From Clitopilus passeckerianus (Eukaryota > Basidiomycota > Agaricomycetes > Agaricales > Entolomataceae): a stretch of 64,000 nucleotides of DNA. Made by a program: the position numbers and the translations under genes. Position 1 is the first letter of the stretch. Each line of letters starts with the position of its first letter. Shown one piece after another: positions 11,320 through 21,481 of this stretch. The stretch covers positions 186,001-250,000 of the forward strand of contig CALYLX010000026.1 in NCBI GenBank assembly GCA_944990035.1. The letters run 5' to 3'. Below the pieces are notes generated by a model. The model worked only from the letters and a program-made list of their open reading frames with translations. It was not told the origin of the DNA and searched no databases.

Positions 11320-11830
11320 CAACTGCAATCGTCTCTGCCACCACTCAGGCTCTGCAAGAATTCGGCATAAGCATGATTTACGACAAATAACAACTGACGA
11401 GAGGATCAAAAGCAATGTTTCACGCGAAAAGCCCGAACGTAGCTGGCGTGATTGCTCTTCTGATATCTCGTCCGAGACCCTCATTCCTTTCATCGTGATG
11501 AGCCTAATGAGGGCAACAACCGTTAGCAAAGACCTAATAGTTGTGTAAAAACTCGGATAGCATAGCTGGTGCCAAGATCTTGCAAGATTGGGTGCAGTTG
11601 GTCTTTAGCACGTAACCGGAGCTTGAGGGCACCCATGAAGGTGATAAAGCTCTGCAACGACGGGTGAGCAAATGGCAAACGAGGAGGCATGCGATGGATC
11701 ACACACCTGACTCGCCTCAGCAATCTATTTTGCTCGTCTCGGTGGCCGGGGCGCCAACCATGAGCCGCTGCAAGGTAGCAGGGTGATCCACCCATCGCCA
11801 GAAAATGCAAACATACCCGATACGGCTGTC
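11320..11830 (-). pseudogene. Truncated VPS28 tail between P450 copies 2 and 3
   Basis: Equivalent to the last exons of the intact VPS28 at 14643-15564. The exon encoding SFITFMGALKLRLRAKDQLH and the last exon ending in TGA are still legible. The copy lacks the N-terminal half. It also lacks about 58 bp that in the intact gene hold the end of the exon around YARFKGSKDLEG and the adjacent splice donor. A second loss of about 26 bp lies near 11735, where HSSEAGPETS is encoded in the parent. It cannot make a VPS28 protein. It is the passenger end of the P450 duplication. Confidence 0.8.
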
Positions 11831-12179
11831 CCGGACCACATTACGATTGTCAAATAATTCTTTGGCTACCTCATCTTGAAATCCGAGAAGGTAGTCATCA
11901 AGTCAAGTCAAGCCTTGCAGACACATAAGTAGGGTCCTTTGGAACCTTCTTGCCCATTGCCGATTGAAAGCCAATTTGATTTGTTGGAAGCGAGAAAGAT
12001 CCAGGACTGAGCTTGGCCGAAGGGCGGCAACTTGCAACATGAGGATTCCAACAAATAGGGGCAAATAACGTGTGGCCCAAAATGGACCTTGCGACAGACG
12101 CGGTATGGTTTGAGAAAATGAAGTGCTTTGTGCGGTACAATGTTGGGTGTAGTTGATATATAATACAGGGTCCAACTAG

Positions 12180-14302
12180 CTAACTGGACCTATTCCTCCT
12201 TTTACGGATTATGAGAGTCGCTGTAGGATCTGGAAGCGCACTGGTGCCGAACCACAAGTTCTTGAACGGAGGTGCGTCGGGATCGAGCATTATGTCGTAA
12301 TTCAACAATATGTGGACAAGGAATGCTTTGATCTCGTCCACAGCGAAGAATCGCCCTGGACTGTGGTCGCGTAGAGTTAGCGATGGACAAGAGCTGGTGG
12401 GAAGGAGAGCCTTACCAAGCGTGACGTCCAGACCCAAAGATCATGTAATCTGTTGTGAGGGCCACCATAGAATGTTTATTAAACTGATCGGTCTTCTCCC
12501 CCGTTCTTAGGAATCTGTAGCCATCGAACGTGTGGGGATTGCTGTAATGCTCCTATCACGATCGACTTCAGAAAACGTGGCGAGAACGAACAGAGTGAGG
12601 GCTTGCCTCATCCAACTGCATTTCAATGTTCGGTACGGAAATGAAAGTTCCTTTCGGAATAGTAAGACCATCAGAAAATTTGAAGTCCTTGAGCATGACT
12701 CGTTGAAATGAGACTGTGAGTCAGGCCTTAGCAGGGGAGTCTCTGTCAGGCATGACTCCTGCGTACGAGCTAATATCCCTCCAATACGTTGAGATTCCTT
12801 GATGAAGCTATCGACTTTCACCAGTTTGAGGAGTGAAAGTTTTGTTAGACCTTCGGCTTGTACAACGGCTTCGATCTCTTCGCGTAGCTCTGGGATGTAT
12901 TCTGGGTGCTTGGCTAGATCGAAGAGTATCTGCGTGAATGTCTGCAATCAATTTGACATTAGTTTCACGAGCAACTCGCAGATTTAAACGCCCACCATGG
13001 AGGTCGTATGAATCGCAGCGAAATTGACGGTGAGCACCCGAAGGGCCAGGTCCCTAAGTTCCTTGTTGTGCTCCTCCGCCGTGTCCAACAGCCAGCTGAT
13101 CAGATCATTCTGAAGAGAAGGAGGCTTATGAGTTGTTTCAACAGCGAAGGATATAGACGACATACCGGCCTTCCTTCCCATTTTGGCCCGTACTTCGCGT
13201 CTTTGTCGAGACGTTCTTGAATCATGGGGCCAAGGTACTTCACCCCTCGCTCAATGCTCGATGAAACGTTTCCCATGCATCGGGCAACGAGTCTAACGTA
13301 GTAATGTCTGTGTTGAGCAAGTATTAGGGAGGTAGAGCCAGGACAACTTACGGACGAAGGAACTCTGGAAAGAGGCGTATAATGCAGCCGTTTTTAACAA
13401 CGTCCATTGTGAAATCGATGTTCAGCTTCCTGTAGTCCTTGTCTCGGCCTGGGTAATGAGTTTGGTTAAGCTTGCTGAGATATGGTCGGGTCTACTAACA
13501 TAGCGGCAAGCCGACGAAGAATCGATTACTAGTTCGGCATGTTATGTCTCTAACTAGCGAAACGACGGTGATCCTAGACCATTCTAAACGGTGAAATATC
13601 AAAGACCTTGGCAAGGAATTGACGGGCGACGCCTACCCTCAGCCGCAGGAATACTCTCAGAGAACCCGACTGCAATTTCGTCTATGATGTCTTGGAATCG
13701 AATAGCGATGTTTCGAGTGAGTGGGGTGCGAATAGTCGTGATATGATATGGATCATGGGCGATTTTGTAGCCCAGTGTGTGTTGGACTTGCAAAACCTAG
13801 CTCAATTAAATATTGTTGTCATATTGTCCCAGAAGTTAAATTTCTCACTTCGTTGACAGCTTCCAGGATTGAGACCTCTTCATCCGAAGCCTTTCGTAAT
13901 TCGTCCACTCGATCCCGTCCACTAATGACAACAACCCATTTGGTCATCATTGGGATTTTGAAAGCATTTCCTCGATACTAATGCCGATGGTTAGGACCCA
14001 TGGGAGGGTAATTATTGCCCTAATATCCACCTTTGCGTAACCTTCCTGAAGCACCCCTGGGGCATTCTGGAGGAACTGTACAACACCGAGATATGACGTG
14101 AAGAAACCAGACGGGCCAACGGTAGGTATATGTCTCAGCTAGAATATGAGGATTAGGTCACTCCTGCAACCACCTACGAGAGGTAAGGACGTACTTTATG
14201 TCGAGTAACGAGGGCTTCGTAGAGGCGCGTGCCAATGTAGACTAGGCCGGCACCCAGAAGGAGAGCTCGTAGCGAGGACGAGGCACAGACATTGATATCC
14301 AT
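12180..14302 (-). CDS. Cytochrome P450 monooxygenase, copy 3
   Basis: Near-duplicate of copy 2: same exon layout and the same start MDINV at 14302. Motifs are the anchor, RTPLTRNIAIRFQD, the I-helix NFAAIHTTSM, FIKESQR for ExxR, and heme loop FGSGRHACPGRFFA with its cysteine codon split TG/T by the intron 12361-12415. The end is RKRRNRSS with TAG. The frame is intact through all exons read. Differences from copy 2 are scattered substitutions, for example a shorter serine run after the start and GT rather than NS before SALPDP in the last exon. An ER location and broad oxidative role follow from the family; the substrate is unknown. Confidence 0.9.
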
Positions 14303-14642
14303 CGTTGGAAGAGGTAAACGACACAAGCGTCAGGACACCATTGCTCTTTAAGTAAAAGCAAGACCTATTTCTTTTTTGGGAAACCGACGAGATATTTGTC
14401 TTGATGTAGACTTAAGATAAACCTAGGGCATGGCTAGCGGGTGGTGTGCCAAGGCGACGCGCACATATGACGCGTCCGCGTACATCATGTTGAGTTGTCA
14501 CAAATTCGGTCCAAATCCTGACAGGCTTAAGCCTAATAGTCGGTCAAAGGATCTAATCAAAAGAAGAGTGGGATGTGTATTCTGCTGTGTTGTGAAGCAG
14601 TAACGAACAAATGATGATGATAACGAAGCAGGGAAAAGCCGT
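14303..14642. promoter_or_regulatory. Promoter region of P450 copy 3
   Basis: Repeat partner of 10988-11319; no gene. It also serves as the 3' flank of VPS28, whose stop codon lies only about 340 nt from the P450 start. Confidence 0.4.
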
Positions 14643-15564
14643 TCAACTGGAATCGTCTCTGCCACCACTCAGGCTCCGCAGGAATTCGGCATAAGCATGA
14701 TCTACATCAAATAACAGCTGACGAGAGGATTAAAGACATGGTATGACGCGAAAAGCCTGGACATACCTGTCGTGATTGCTCTTCTGATATCTCGTCCGAG
14801 GCCCTCATACCATTCAACGTGATGAGCCTAGTGAGTGGTAACAACAGTGGGCAAAGGTATAAAAGTCACGAAGAAACTCGGATACGTACCAGCTAACCAT
14901 CTTGCTTTTGCCTTCAAGGTCTTTGCTACCTTTGAAGCGTGCATAGCTGGTGACAAGATCTTGCAAGATTGGATGCAGTTGATCCTTAGCACGTAACCGG
15001 AGCTTGAGGGCATCCATAAAGGTGATAAAGCTCTGCACAAAAGAGTTAGCAAACGGCATGAGAGTTGGCACGCAATGGATCACACACCTGAGTAGTCTCA
15101 GCAACCCATTTGCTCGTCTCCGGACCGGCTTCGCTGGAGTGTTCTACAGTGGCCGGGACGCCAACCTTGAGCCGCTGCAGGGCAGCAGGGTGATCCATCT
15201 GACCAGACTTGAATACACCTCAGGCGCCAGAAAATACAAATAACATACGCGATACCGTTGCATGAACTCCTCCACGGATGGAACCTCACCTCCAAGTAAT
15301 TTCAACATCGTCTTGTACTGGGCGATCAACCTCGTGCAGGCTGGCGAGTACCTCTTCGAGACAGAGGTAGCTTAGAGCCAGCATTCCGTTACCATGTAGA
15401 ATGACTCACTCTGCAGCGGTTATGGAATCCCGTACGAATGCCCGTTCGAGGTAATCCAGAGATACGATGATCCCGAATAGAGTTGCAAGATTGTTGTACT
15501 TCTCACGTTCTGCGTTGTTTGTATAGAGGCGAACCTCTTCGTCCATTGATATATGGGAGCTCAT
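14643..15564 (-). CDS. VPS28: VPS28, ESCRT-I subunit
   Basis: ESCRT-I component that sorts ubiquitinated membrane proteins into multivesicular bodies on endosomes. The first exon from 15564 gives MSSHISMDEEVRLYTNNAER, then YNNLATLF, LERAFVRDSIT, and after an intron YSPACTRLIAQYKTML and PSVEEFMQRYR, the conserved N-terminal Vps28 core. Later exons give ALQRLKVGVPATVEHSS, SFITFMDALKLRLRAKDQ and YARFKGSKDLEGKSKM, the C-terminal four-helix domain, ending AYAEFLRSLSGGRDDSS. About 225 residues, normal for the family. Its 3' half lies inside duplication unit 2, and a decayed copy of that half lies at 11320-11830. The start follows an in-frame region without another ATG. Confidence 0.92.
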
Positions 15565-15909
15565 TGCGTTCTTCAGTGGGTACCAGTCAACCGTGCTTGG
15601 CGATGGTCGTGGTAGGAAAGCAGGGGACGTATTTGTCTTTGGCGTCGGAACCAAACAGATGGCCAAGAAGGCGCGACAGCCAACCTCAACTTGAGCTTCA
15701 AGCTCAGCAGCTAAACGCGGATTGGAGCGAATGGACCTCTATTCGCACAGGCTCTGTCTCCACTCGCGGAAGTATTGGTACCGAGGCATTTCGTTACTCT
15801 ATTTAACATTGCGCAAGGGCACGATAGGTAGCCAGAAGATACAGTTATGCCACCAAACTCAAGACAAAACTGGGAAAATATGTAATGCTGACTTCCCGTA
15901 CTATTTGAA
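15565..15909. other. Spacer upstream of VPS28
   Basis: 345 nt separating VPS28 from the end of the adaptor-like gene. The VPS28 frame stays open upstream for about 100 nt without an ATG. No other gene seen. Confidence 0.35.
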
Positions 15910-17181
15910 CTAGTATGGCATGTGGGGAGTACCAGTTGCAAAGGCAGACATGTCGATATCTCCCACTGCATCTTGAGGGGACATGTTTAGAAGGGATTTT
16001 ATCCCTACCAAAAAACCCGCACGTACCGATGAATGTCCCAGTCGTTGTATCTTGAACGGCAGCACCTTGGATGCGCCGACTAAATGCCTGTCCCGTCGCT
16101 GGGTCGAGTTTATGTCAGAGCTGTCCGCTTCAGAACTGGTAGGGAAACGCACTGAAGTTAGAGTCACTCAGAGTCAGTTTGACTCTGTTCGCTGCTTCCG
16201 AATCCATCTTGATGTTTCCTCCAGCCTCTGCTCTAGGGATTAGCAGGCATAACCCATCTTATGGACAATTCGGATTACGCACTAATTGTCAGGTCTAACT
16301 GCTCTCTAACAAGATCGCCATCGCCCTTATTTCTATCCATCGACGTGCCCCATTCCTTGAACTGTTGCATATTCTGTACCAATGATAGTTGAAGACCAGC
16401 CTGTGTGCGTTGAGTTCGACGTCGTTGTGAATCCGGGCAAATTACCTACCTGAAGGAGCTGAATGGCGCCATCCAGTCGCTGCTTGAGGCGCGAGAGTAG
16501 GTCTCGAGTACTGTAAGCATTTACCCCTCTGGAAATGGGGTTTGACTTCTCAGGCATATCCTTCAGGATAGACCGCATACGGCTAGAGTTCGACTCAGAA
16601 CGGTTCGGCATGCTTGGAATCCAATCTCAGTTCATGAATTCCTCGATAATCCCTGGATCGTTTATTTTATCAGCGCTCCTAGCGGTTACGTATACGAAGG
16701 CTTTCGTGTCATCGAGCAGCTCTTGCGCCTGCTGTTGATTGAGGTTCATGTCCTATGATACGATTTAAGCCTCATTTAAGAGGTATAAAATGCCAGAGCC
16801 GTAAAAACATACGTCGAATCGCTGGTTAATCTCGATCAGAGCGACCCCCGCTAGCTTAATGAACGGGACGGGAGCATTGGCCGCGATAGTTGCGAGGAAG
16901 ACCAAAGAGTTTCTGATCGTAGGTTGTTTGGCGGTGCCAATAGTAACTCCCTGTTCTTTGGCAGCCACGCTTGGCTGTGAAGGTTTTTGGATGTTCAGAG
17001 CATTGGCGGGTTCTTTTGAGCTTGCGCGGGACCTAGACAATCTGGAGAAGATGCGAAAGAATCTAGGCATTCTGGACACTAAAAATGGAACTGGGTCGAT
17101 GAGAGGGTTTACGTGCAGGATTCTTCCAAGCTGGAGAGCTAGAACAGACGAGTTCTGAGATCTTCGCGATGTGGAGGCCAC
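15910..17181 (-). pseudogene. Helical adaptor-like protein (MLKL-NTD/HeLo-like), probably broken
   Basis: The first long exon (17181 to about 16810) carries a basic, serine-rich leader, then LATIAANAPVPFIKLAGVAL. This pattern is typical of the helical N-terminal bundle of fungal NLR-like and MLKL-like proteins (recognised by eye). After an intron come QQAQELLDDTKAFVYV and ARSADKINDP, also as in that bundle, but an in-frame TGA stands at 16627-16629. The same frame then continues with MRSILKDMPEKSNPISR and DLLSRLKQRLDGAIQLLQ, and across a 49 nt intron to AGLQLSLVQNMQQFKEW. Possible further exons end at 15910 with AVGDIDMSAFATG. Either a nonsense-disrupted gene or one with an intron over the TGA (a GTAACC donor lies upstream). 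No NACHT or kinase domain follows. 3' exon structure is uncertain. Confidence 0.5.
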
Positions 17182-18218
17182 ACTGCACCTGGCCTGAGAG
17201 GTAAGCCGCTCCAGAGGTGAACGGGGGGAAAGATTGACCTTGAAGGACCTTGAGGTAGTTTTACTATCCCCAGACCTTATCAGGGTGACATCTCTTTATA
17301 GAGATCAGTCGTTGCGCGGATAATGTGGGCTGCGAGCTCTTAGAAGGCAACCTCGTGGTGCAAGCGTGCGTCTAAAGATCGATAGTTCATCGATTCATCA
17401 CCTGTGGTTGTTCCTATCCCTTGGTCTCAATTGAACCCTAAGCTTTGAAAGGGGCGTTATAAGAGGGTGCAATTTGAAGTCCAGCACATGGTGGTCCTTC
17501 AGGCTTTATCTCGCGGCGACGGCGAAGAAGGTGAGGCCGTTATGACTTCCAGCATTCAATTCATATAATTGACCAAGGGCTGACTTTCGGGAGATAAGAG
17601 GCCCTGAGTTCTTTTTTACGGGGTGGTCGCAAGGGCCCATTCACGACAGACGAGAACATGAAGAAGCAAGTAAGGGAACGCATCGATTACTAGTAAATAC
17701 TTGAGCGCTTAGCCAGAGTGATAACGGTTCGTTAAACGTTCAAGCAGAGGGCTTGTTTTCTTTCGGCGTTCGTGCCAAATATCCACTGATACGCATCACA
17801 CTGCACCGCCTTTGGTGGAAGCGAGCAGGCTGCCTCCATCGGGGCGATGAGTCGTTGTGACCTATCTTCGAGGAGTATTCTCATGCACGCGTACACTTTC
17901 GCAGGCTCAGAACTCTTAGAACTCTTCTGATGAGGTACGTGAGAGCTCGCCGTTGTACATGTGGGATATTGTGACAATCTGACTCGTCCAGTCACAAATA
18001 CCCTAAATCTCCTGGATATGAAGTCCTCACAACTGGGGAAATCGCGGAAAGGTATGGGTAAAGAATTGCCGTTCCCAATACTAATGCAAATGACCCCTCG
18101 TACGATCTGAAGCTACGAAGAAATGAGGCTTAAACTAGGCGTCCTTGATGGAATCCGAAATTATTTCCGCCGCGATCGGTACCCAGATATCTTGCCTGAA
18201 TGCCTGAACATCATCTGA
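17182..18218. other. About 1 kb divergent spacer
   Basis: Between the adaptor-like gene (minus) and the helicase-like gene (plus). A 77-88 codon open frame on the minus strand (17732-17995) has no recognisable feature. Upstream exons of the helicase-like gene could lie at the right end but could not be identified. Confidence 0.35.
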
Positions 18219-19554
18219 CGCTCGAGGAACCTCAGACTTGACCCACCCGGTGAAATTCTAAAGCGTACTGCCTTGCCAATCATACAAGGGAAGGATATGG
18301 TTGTTGAACTGGGACCCTACGCACCCGATCCATGCGCTTTTCTGGTGCCAATTCTTCAGAGGGTGGTATTCTTCCCTTCTTCGATCATTATTTAATCTTA
18401 TACGTGCTCATAGCTGGAGATCGCACCAGACAACCGGCTTCAGGCTATCGTCTTGTCTGGGACCCGAGAACTAGCTGACTGCATACGCAGGACATTAGCA
18501 GAGCTAGGTGGTTTCATGAACACGCGATGCCTCCGAGTCATCAACGTGGAAGAGGACGTATTAGCCCTGCGTGAAGATGGCGTCCACGTTCTAGTCGGGA
18601 CTCCTAGTAGGGTCCTAATGCTCCTTAGGAAATTGCCCAGCGCGGCGAAAAACGTGAAGGTCATATTCCTCGATGGTGCCGCAGACATCATCGGCAGATT
18701 TATGATGAAAGACCAGCTTTTGGACGGTGAGCACATCCAAAACGGTTCATGGGAGATGGCCCTGTATTAATTAATTTTCAGTTTACCAGCTTTTACCGAG
18801 CAACGTCCAGACACTTTTCGTGTCGAGTTACGTTCCGGAAACGCAAGTGTCAGAGCTATCTGCCCTTGCTGAGCAGCTCACTCAGGACCCGGTGAGAGTT
18901 ACCGCGAGGCGGCTCCCGTTTCCAGAGAGGGAACGTGTCAACCACTTCTATGTGTCCGTTGAGAGGGAAGAGTGGAAATTCGAGACCCTGCTCGATCTAC
19001 TCGAGATTGCTAAACATGCGTCATTGATATTATTTTGCAATACAGTGGAGAAAGTCCAATGGGTAGAACAGAACCTTTTCGAGAAGAAATTTTCAGCTCG
19101 TGCTGTGGTAAATCATTTCACCTATGACATCCTTATCATGCACTGAAGATATGTTCTGGCGCCACTAGGACCTAAATTCGTTTGAGGTCTCCAGACTTGG
19201 AGCCCTCATGAAAGACTTCCGAGCAGGGACCGTCCGCGTATTAATCACCACCACTTCGGGATTCGATCGATCCAAGTTGACTGCTGACACTACGATTCCG
19301 GAAAATACGCCCATCGTCAACTACGATTTCGTTGTTGACCCAAACGAGTATTTCGACCGTATCGGACGCCGAGGAGGATTTGGCCGTAAAGGAACTGCCC
19401 TTAGTTTTCTGACCTCTGAGGATGTACCGATTTTCAAGAAAATTGAAAGTGCGTGGCTGCACAGCTTTGACCGTGACGCCGCGAATGACGATCGAATTGG
19501 GCACCAGGAGACTTTGACATAGTGATCGACGACCTTCCTCTTGACGCAGAGTGA
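18219..19554 (+). CDS. Catalytically degenerate DEAD-box (FAL1/eIF4A-like) paralogue
   Basis: The spliced frame follows FAL1/eIF4A from the PIIQGKD segment before motif I to the acidic C-terminus (DDLPLDAE, TGA at 19554). Landmarks: TRELADCIRRTL (motif Ia), GVHVLVGTPSRV (Ib), SVEREEWKFETL, LILFCNTVEKVQW (IV), DFRAGTVRVLITT (V) and GRKGTALSFL. Every ATPase motif is changed: Walker A is replaced by ELGPYAPDP (about 18306-18332), DEAD is DGAA (18672-18683), SAT is SSY, and HRIGRxGR is DRIGRRGG, losing the arginine finger. Introns at 18363-18413, near 18730-18780, 19109-19169 and 19451-19510 all join in frame. Open from 18219 after a stop at 18216; the first exon and start codon are not found. 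It cannot be an ATP-driven helicase; an RNA-binding or decoy role, or slow decay, is inference. Confidence 0.72.
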
Positions 19555-20276
19555 GTCTAGTTCCGACTGTACTTTCTGTTTTTCCGAGTACTTACGGACC
19601 GATCGTACAACCCTGCAGTGACTACTTTTCAGTGGAGGTGCGGGTTCGGCATTCGGTCCTGTTAACTCCTTCCTAACCCAAACTAGAACATTGCATCACT
19701 AGTGCCCACAGGCCATTGTTCTCTTGACTCCTAAAATCCCCACACTGTCCGTGGGCAATTCGTTGGTGGGAAGCAAAACCTTCCCTTCTCTGAGGTTACC
19801 ATAGCTGTTGCGTAACAACCTGTAGCAACAAACTTCGTAATGGTCCGTCGGAATGCATGAACTTTGACAGCCGCTTTTTTGGTCGGTTCTCCCGTTCGAG
19901 GTTCACCGCCTTTTTGACCGATCGGTTACCTTATTTGACTCGGGAGCCAGGACCGGGTTCCATTTTAGTCAATCAAGGGCGGGGCCGCCCACTAATTGTA
20001 ATTCCCACTGTGACCATTGTGCCTCATCGAAACGGTTTGAGTCATTGTTTGAACGGAACGTGTCGTCAAGAACATTTGTGCATGGCCTCGGTCCAAAGTC
20101 GCTTATTGTCCGTAAATGAAATTTCCGCTTGGAGTCCTCATGTTATATTGCTCCCACCTCCACCTGGGTTCTCATCCTTTCCTTGTCCCTCCGTTTTCCC
20201 CTCCCCTTCTCTCATTTCTTTTTCCTTTCAGCTCAGCGCGCCTCAGACTGCGTTGAGATTCTACGCATTAGTCGCA
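19555..20276. other. Upstream region of the unknown protein at 20277
   Basis: A long pyrimidine-rich tract at about 20150-20231 (CCTTTCCTTGTCCCTCC and similar) ends in CTTTCAG. Such CT tracts sit at fungal transcription starts and could also be a 5'UTR intron end. The frame is open here back to 19857, but nothing in it looks coding. Confidence 0.45.
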
Positions 20277-21109
20277 ATGATGGCGTTCTCTTTTTCTTTG
20301 CTCTCTGATCGCTTAGACAACATGATGGCGGCTCTTCAATCTCTCTCTCATGTCTCGACTGAAAAACATGTGGACTCCATGTCTTGCGATCGTCCCACCA
20401 CACCCAGGAGGTTCCGCTCTCGAGCTCGTACCAGCGTGCCTCCAGAGCCTTCCAGCCTGGTTGACGTCCTCGAGCCAGTGGCGCAGCATCAATGGCATGG
20501 TTATGCAACGAAGCAATCGAGTCTAACCAATTTGAGCTCGCCTTCCGAGTGTTCGTTGTCCGCGACGACGGATCACTCTACAATCGTTGGCTCGGAGGGT
20601 GTTTGTTCGGTATGTTTGAAAATCTCTCCTGTTTTCCTTACGATTTCCTAAAACGAGTTTCTTGGTAGCCACAGCCTTCAATACTGCTTACCGACAAAAT
20701 TTTACCGAAAATTGCAGACTTTGATCTTCTCGACTGCGATACTTCCTGCACCACCACCTCCAAGCCTGCACACGTACAGGCCCCTGCAAACCCAGTATGG
20801 AGTTGTGTAGACGACCACACATATTCGGAAGATCCAATCGTTTCCTACGACACAGACACTTGGCCGGACTACCCGACACCTCTGTCGCCTCCTCCTTTTC
20901 GGTTGCGTAGGCCAAGGTCTCGAATTGTTATGATCCCCGACGATGGACCTGAAGATCTCCCGTACGTACCGTAAAACCTCCTCCGGTAGCACCGAACATC
21001 CCAACTGACCCCTCTTGGTTTTGGCAACAGGCAACGGAAACGAGCTAGCACTGTGACTGGCCCGAGTTCACCCCGCCGCATTCCCGGACCTCGACGATTC
21101 GGGTTCTGA
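20277..21109 (+). CDS. Unknown protein, about 230 aa, three exons
   Basis: Not recognised. Exon 1 from the double ATG at 20277/20280 (MMAFSFSLLSDRLDNMMAAL) runs to about 20610; an intron ending TTGGTAG near 20668 leads to exon 2 with ILPKIADFDLLDCD, a cysteine/threonine run, then DTWPDYPTPLSPPPFRLRRP. A last intron (GTACGT to CAACAG) leads to a basic tail, QRKRASTVTG through PGPRRFGF and TGA at 21107-21109. Serine- and proline-rich with PTPLSPPP-like and R/K-rich pieces, so probably disordered; the basic ends would suit a nuclear or regulatory protein (weak inference). No signal peptide. The start is chosen after the pyrimidine tract; the longer upstream frame has no support. Confidence 0.6.
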
Positions 21110-21481
21110 CATCCCTTTATTCCTTCTTCCTTGTTCCTCTTACCATGCAAACCACCAACACAAAGCAAATTGTTACCACTCACTTCCTCCCAAACCTTGT
21201 ATCATGCTTTGTATTTCTAGAGATGATTGTACTTTCTAGAGCGGGTTGTTGATCCCCTGCCATACTTACCCTATATTACTTACCTATCACTAGTCATATC
21301 ATAATACGCCCACATGTAATAGTTGCTCTCAATAATATCCGTTTTCGGATTTCAGGTTTGCAAATAAATGAACAGCGCTGTTGTTCTAAATGAGATGAAA
21401 GCTGGGCGGCATAATAATAATATTATAGCAACGTGTGTACACGAGGAGTACTAGTGTTTTTTTTACGAAATAATGTCCATA
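21110..21481. other. Convergent 3' spacer
   Basis: Lies between the ends of the unknown gene and PMT2. It contains AT-rich stretches near 21290-21430 (AATAATAATATTATAG, AAATAAATGA) consistent with polyadenylation regions. No gene. Confidence 0.4.

Larger units (their letters stand above)
8540..11830. repeat. Direct segmental duplication, unit 1
   Basis: This unit of about 3.3 kb (P450 3' flank, P450 copy 2, its promoter and a VPS28 3' fragment) is repeated in the same order and orientation at about 11840-15255. The match is seen in coding exons, introns and noncoding flanks. It ends inside VPS28-derived sequence, so the fragment at 11320-11830 has no 5' part. Boundaries are good to perhaps 20 nt, set by where similarity stops by eye. 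Confidence 0.8.
11840..15255. repeat. Direct segmental duplication, unit 2
   Basis: Second copy of the unit, holding P450 copy 3, its promoter and the 3' part of the intact VPS28. Slightly longer than unit 1, mainly because unit 1 has lost pieces of the VPS28 sequence. Because VPS28 is complete only here, the native order was probably P450 next to VPS28, with unit 1 the inserted copy (inference). Confidence 0.8.

Noticed and set aside
6168..14302. Secondary-metabolite gene cluster around the P450s
   Set aside because: No terpene synthase, polyketide synthase or peptide synthetase is present in the window; tandem duplication alone explains the P450 array.
15910..19554. A complete NLR gene with a nucleotide-binding domain
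   Set aside because: No P-loop NTPase of the NACHT or NB-ARC type was found; the neighbouring NTPase-like sequence is a DEAD-box paralogue on the other strand.
19857..20276. N-terminal extension of the unknown protein at 20277
   Set aside because: The open frame crosses a pyrimidine-rich leader and has no protein-like composition; the start is placed at the double ATG.
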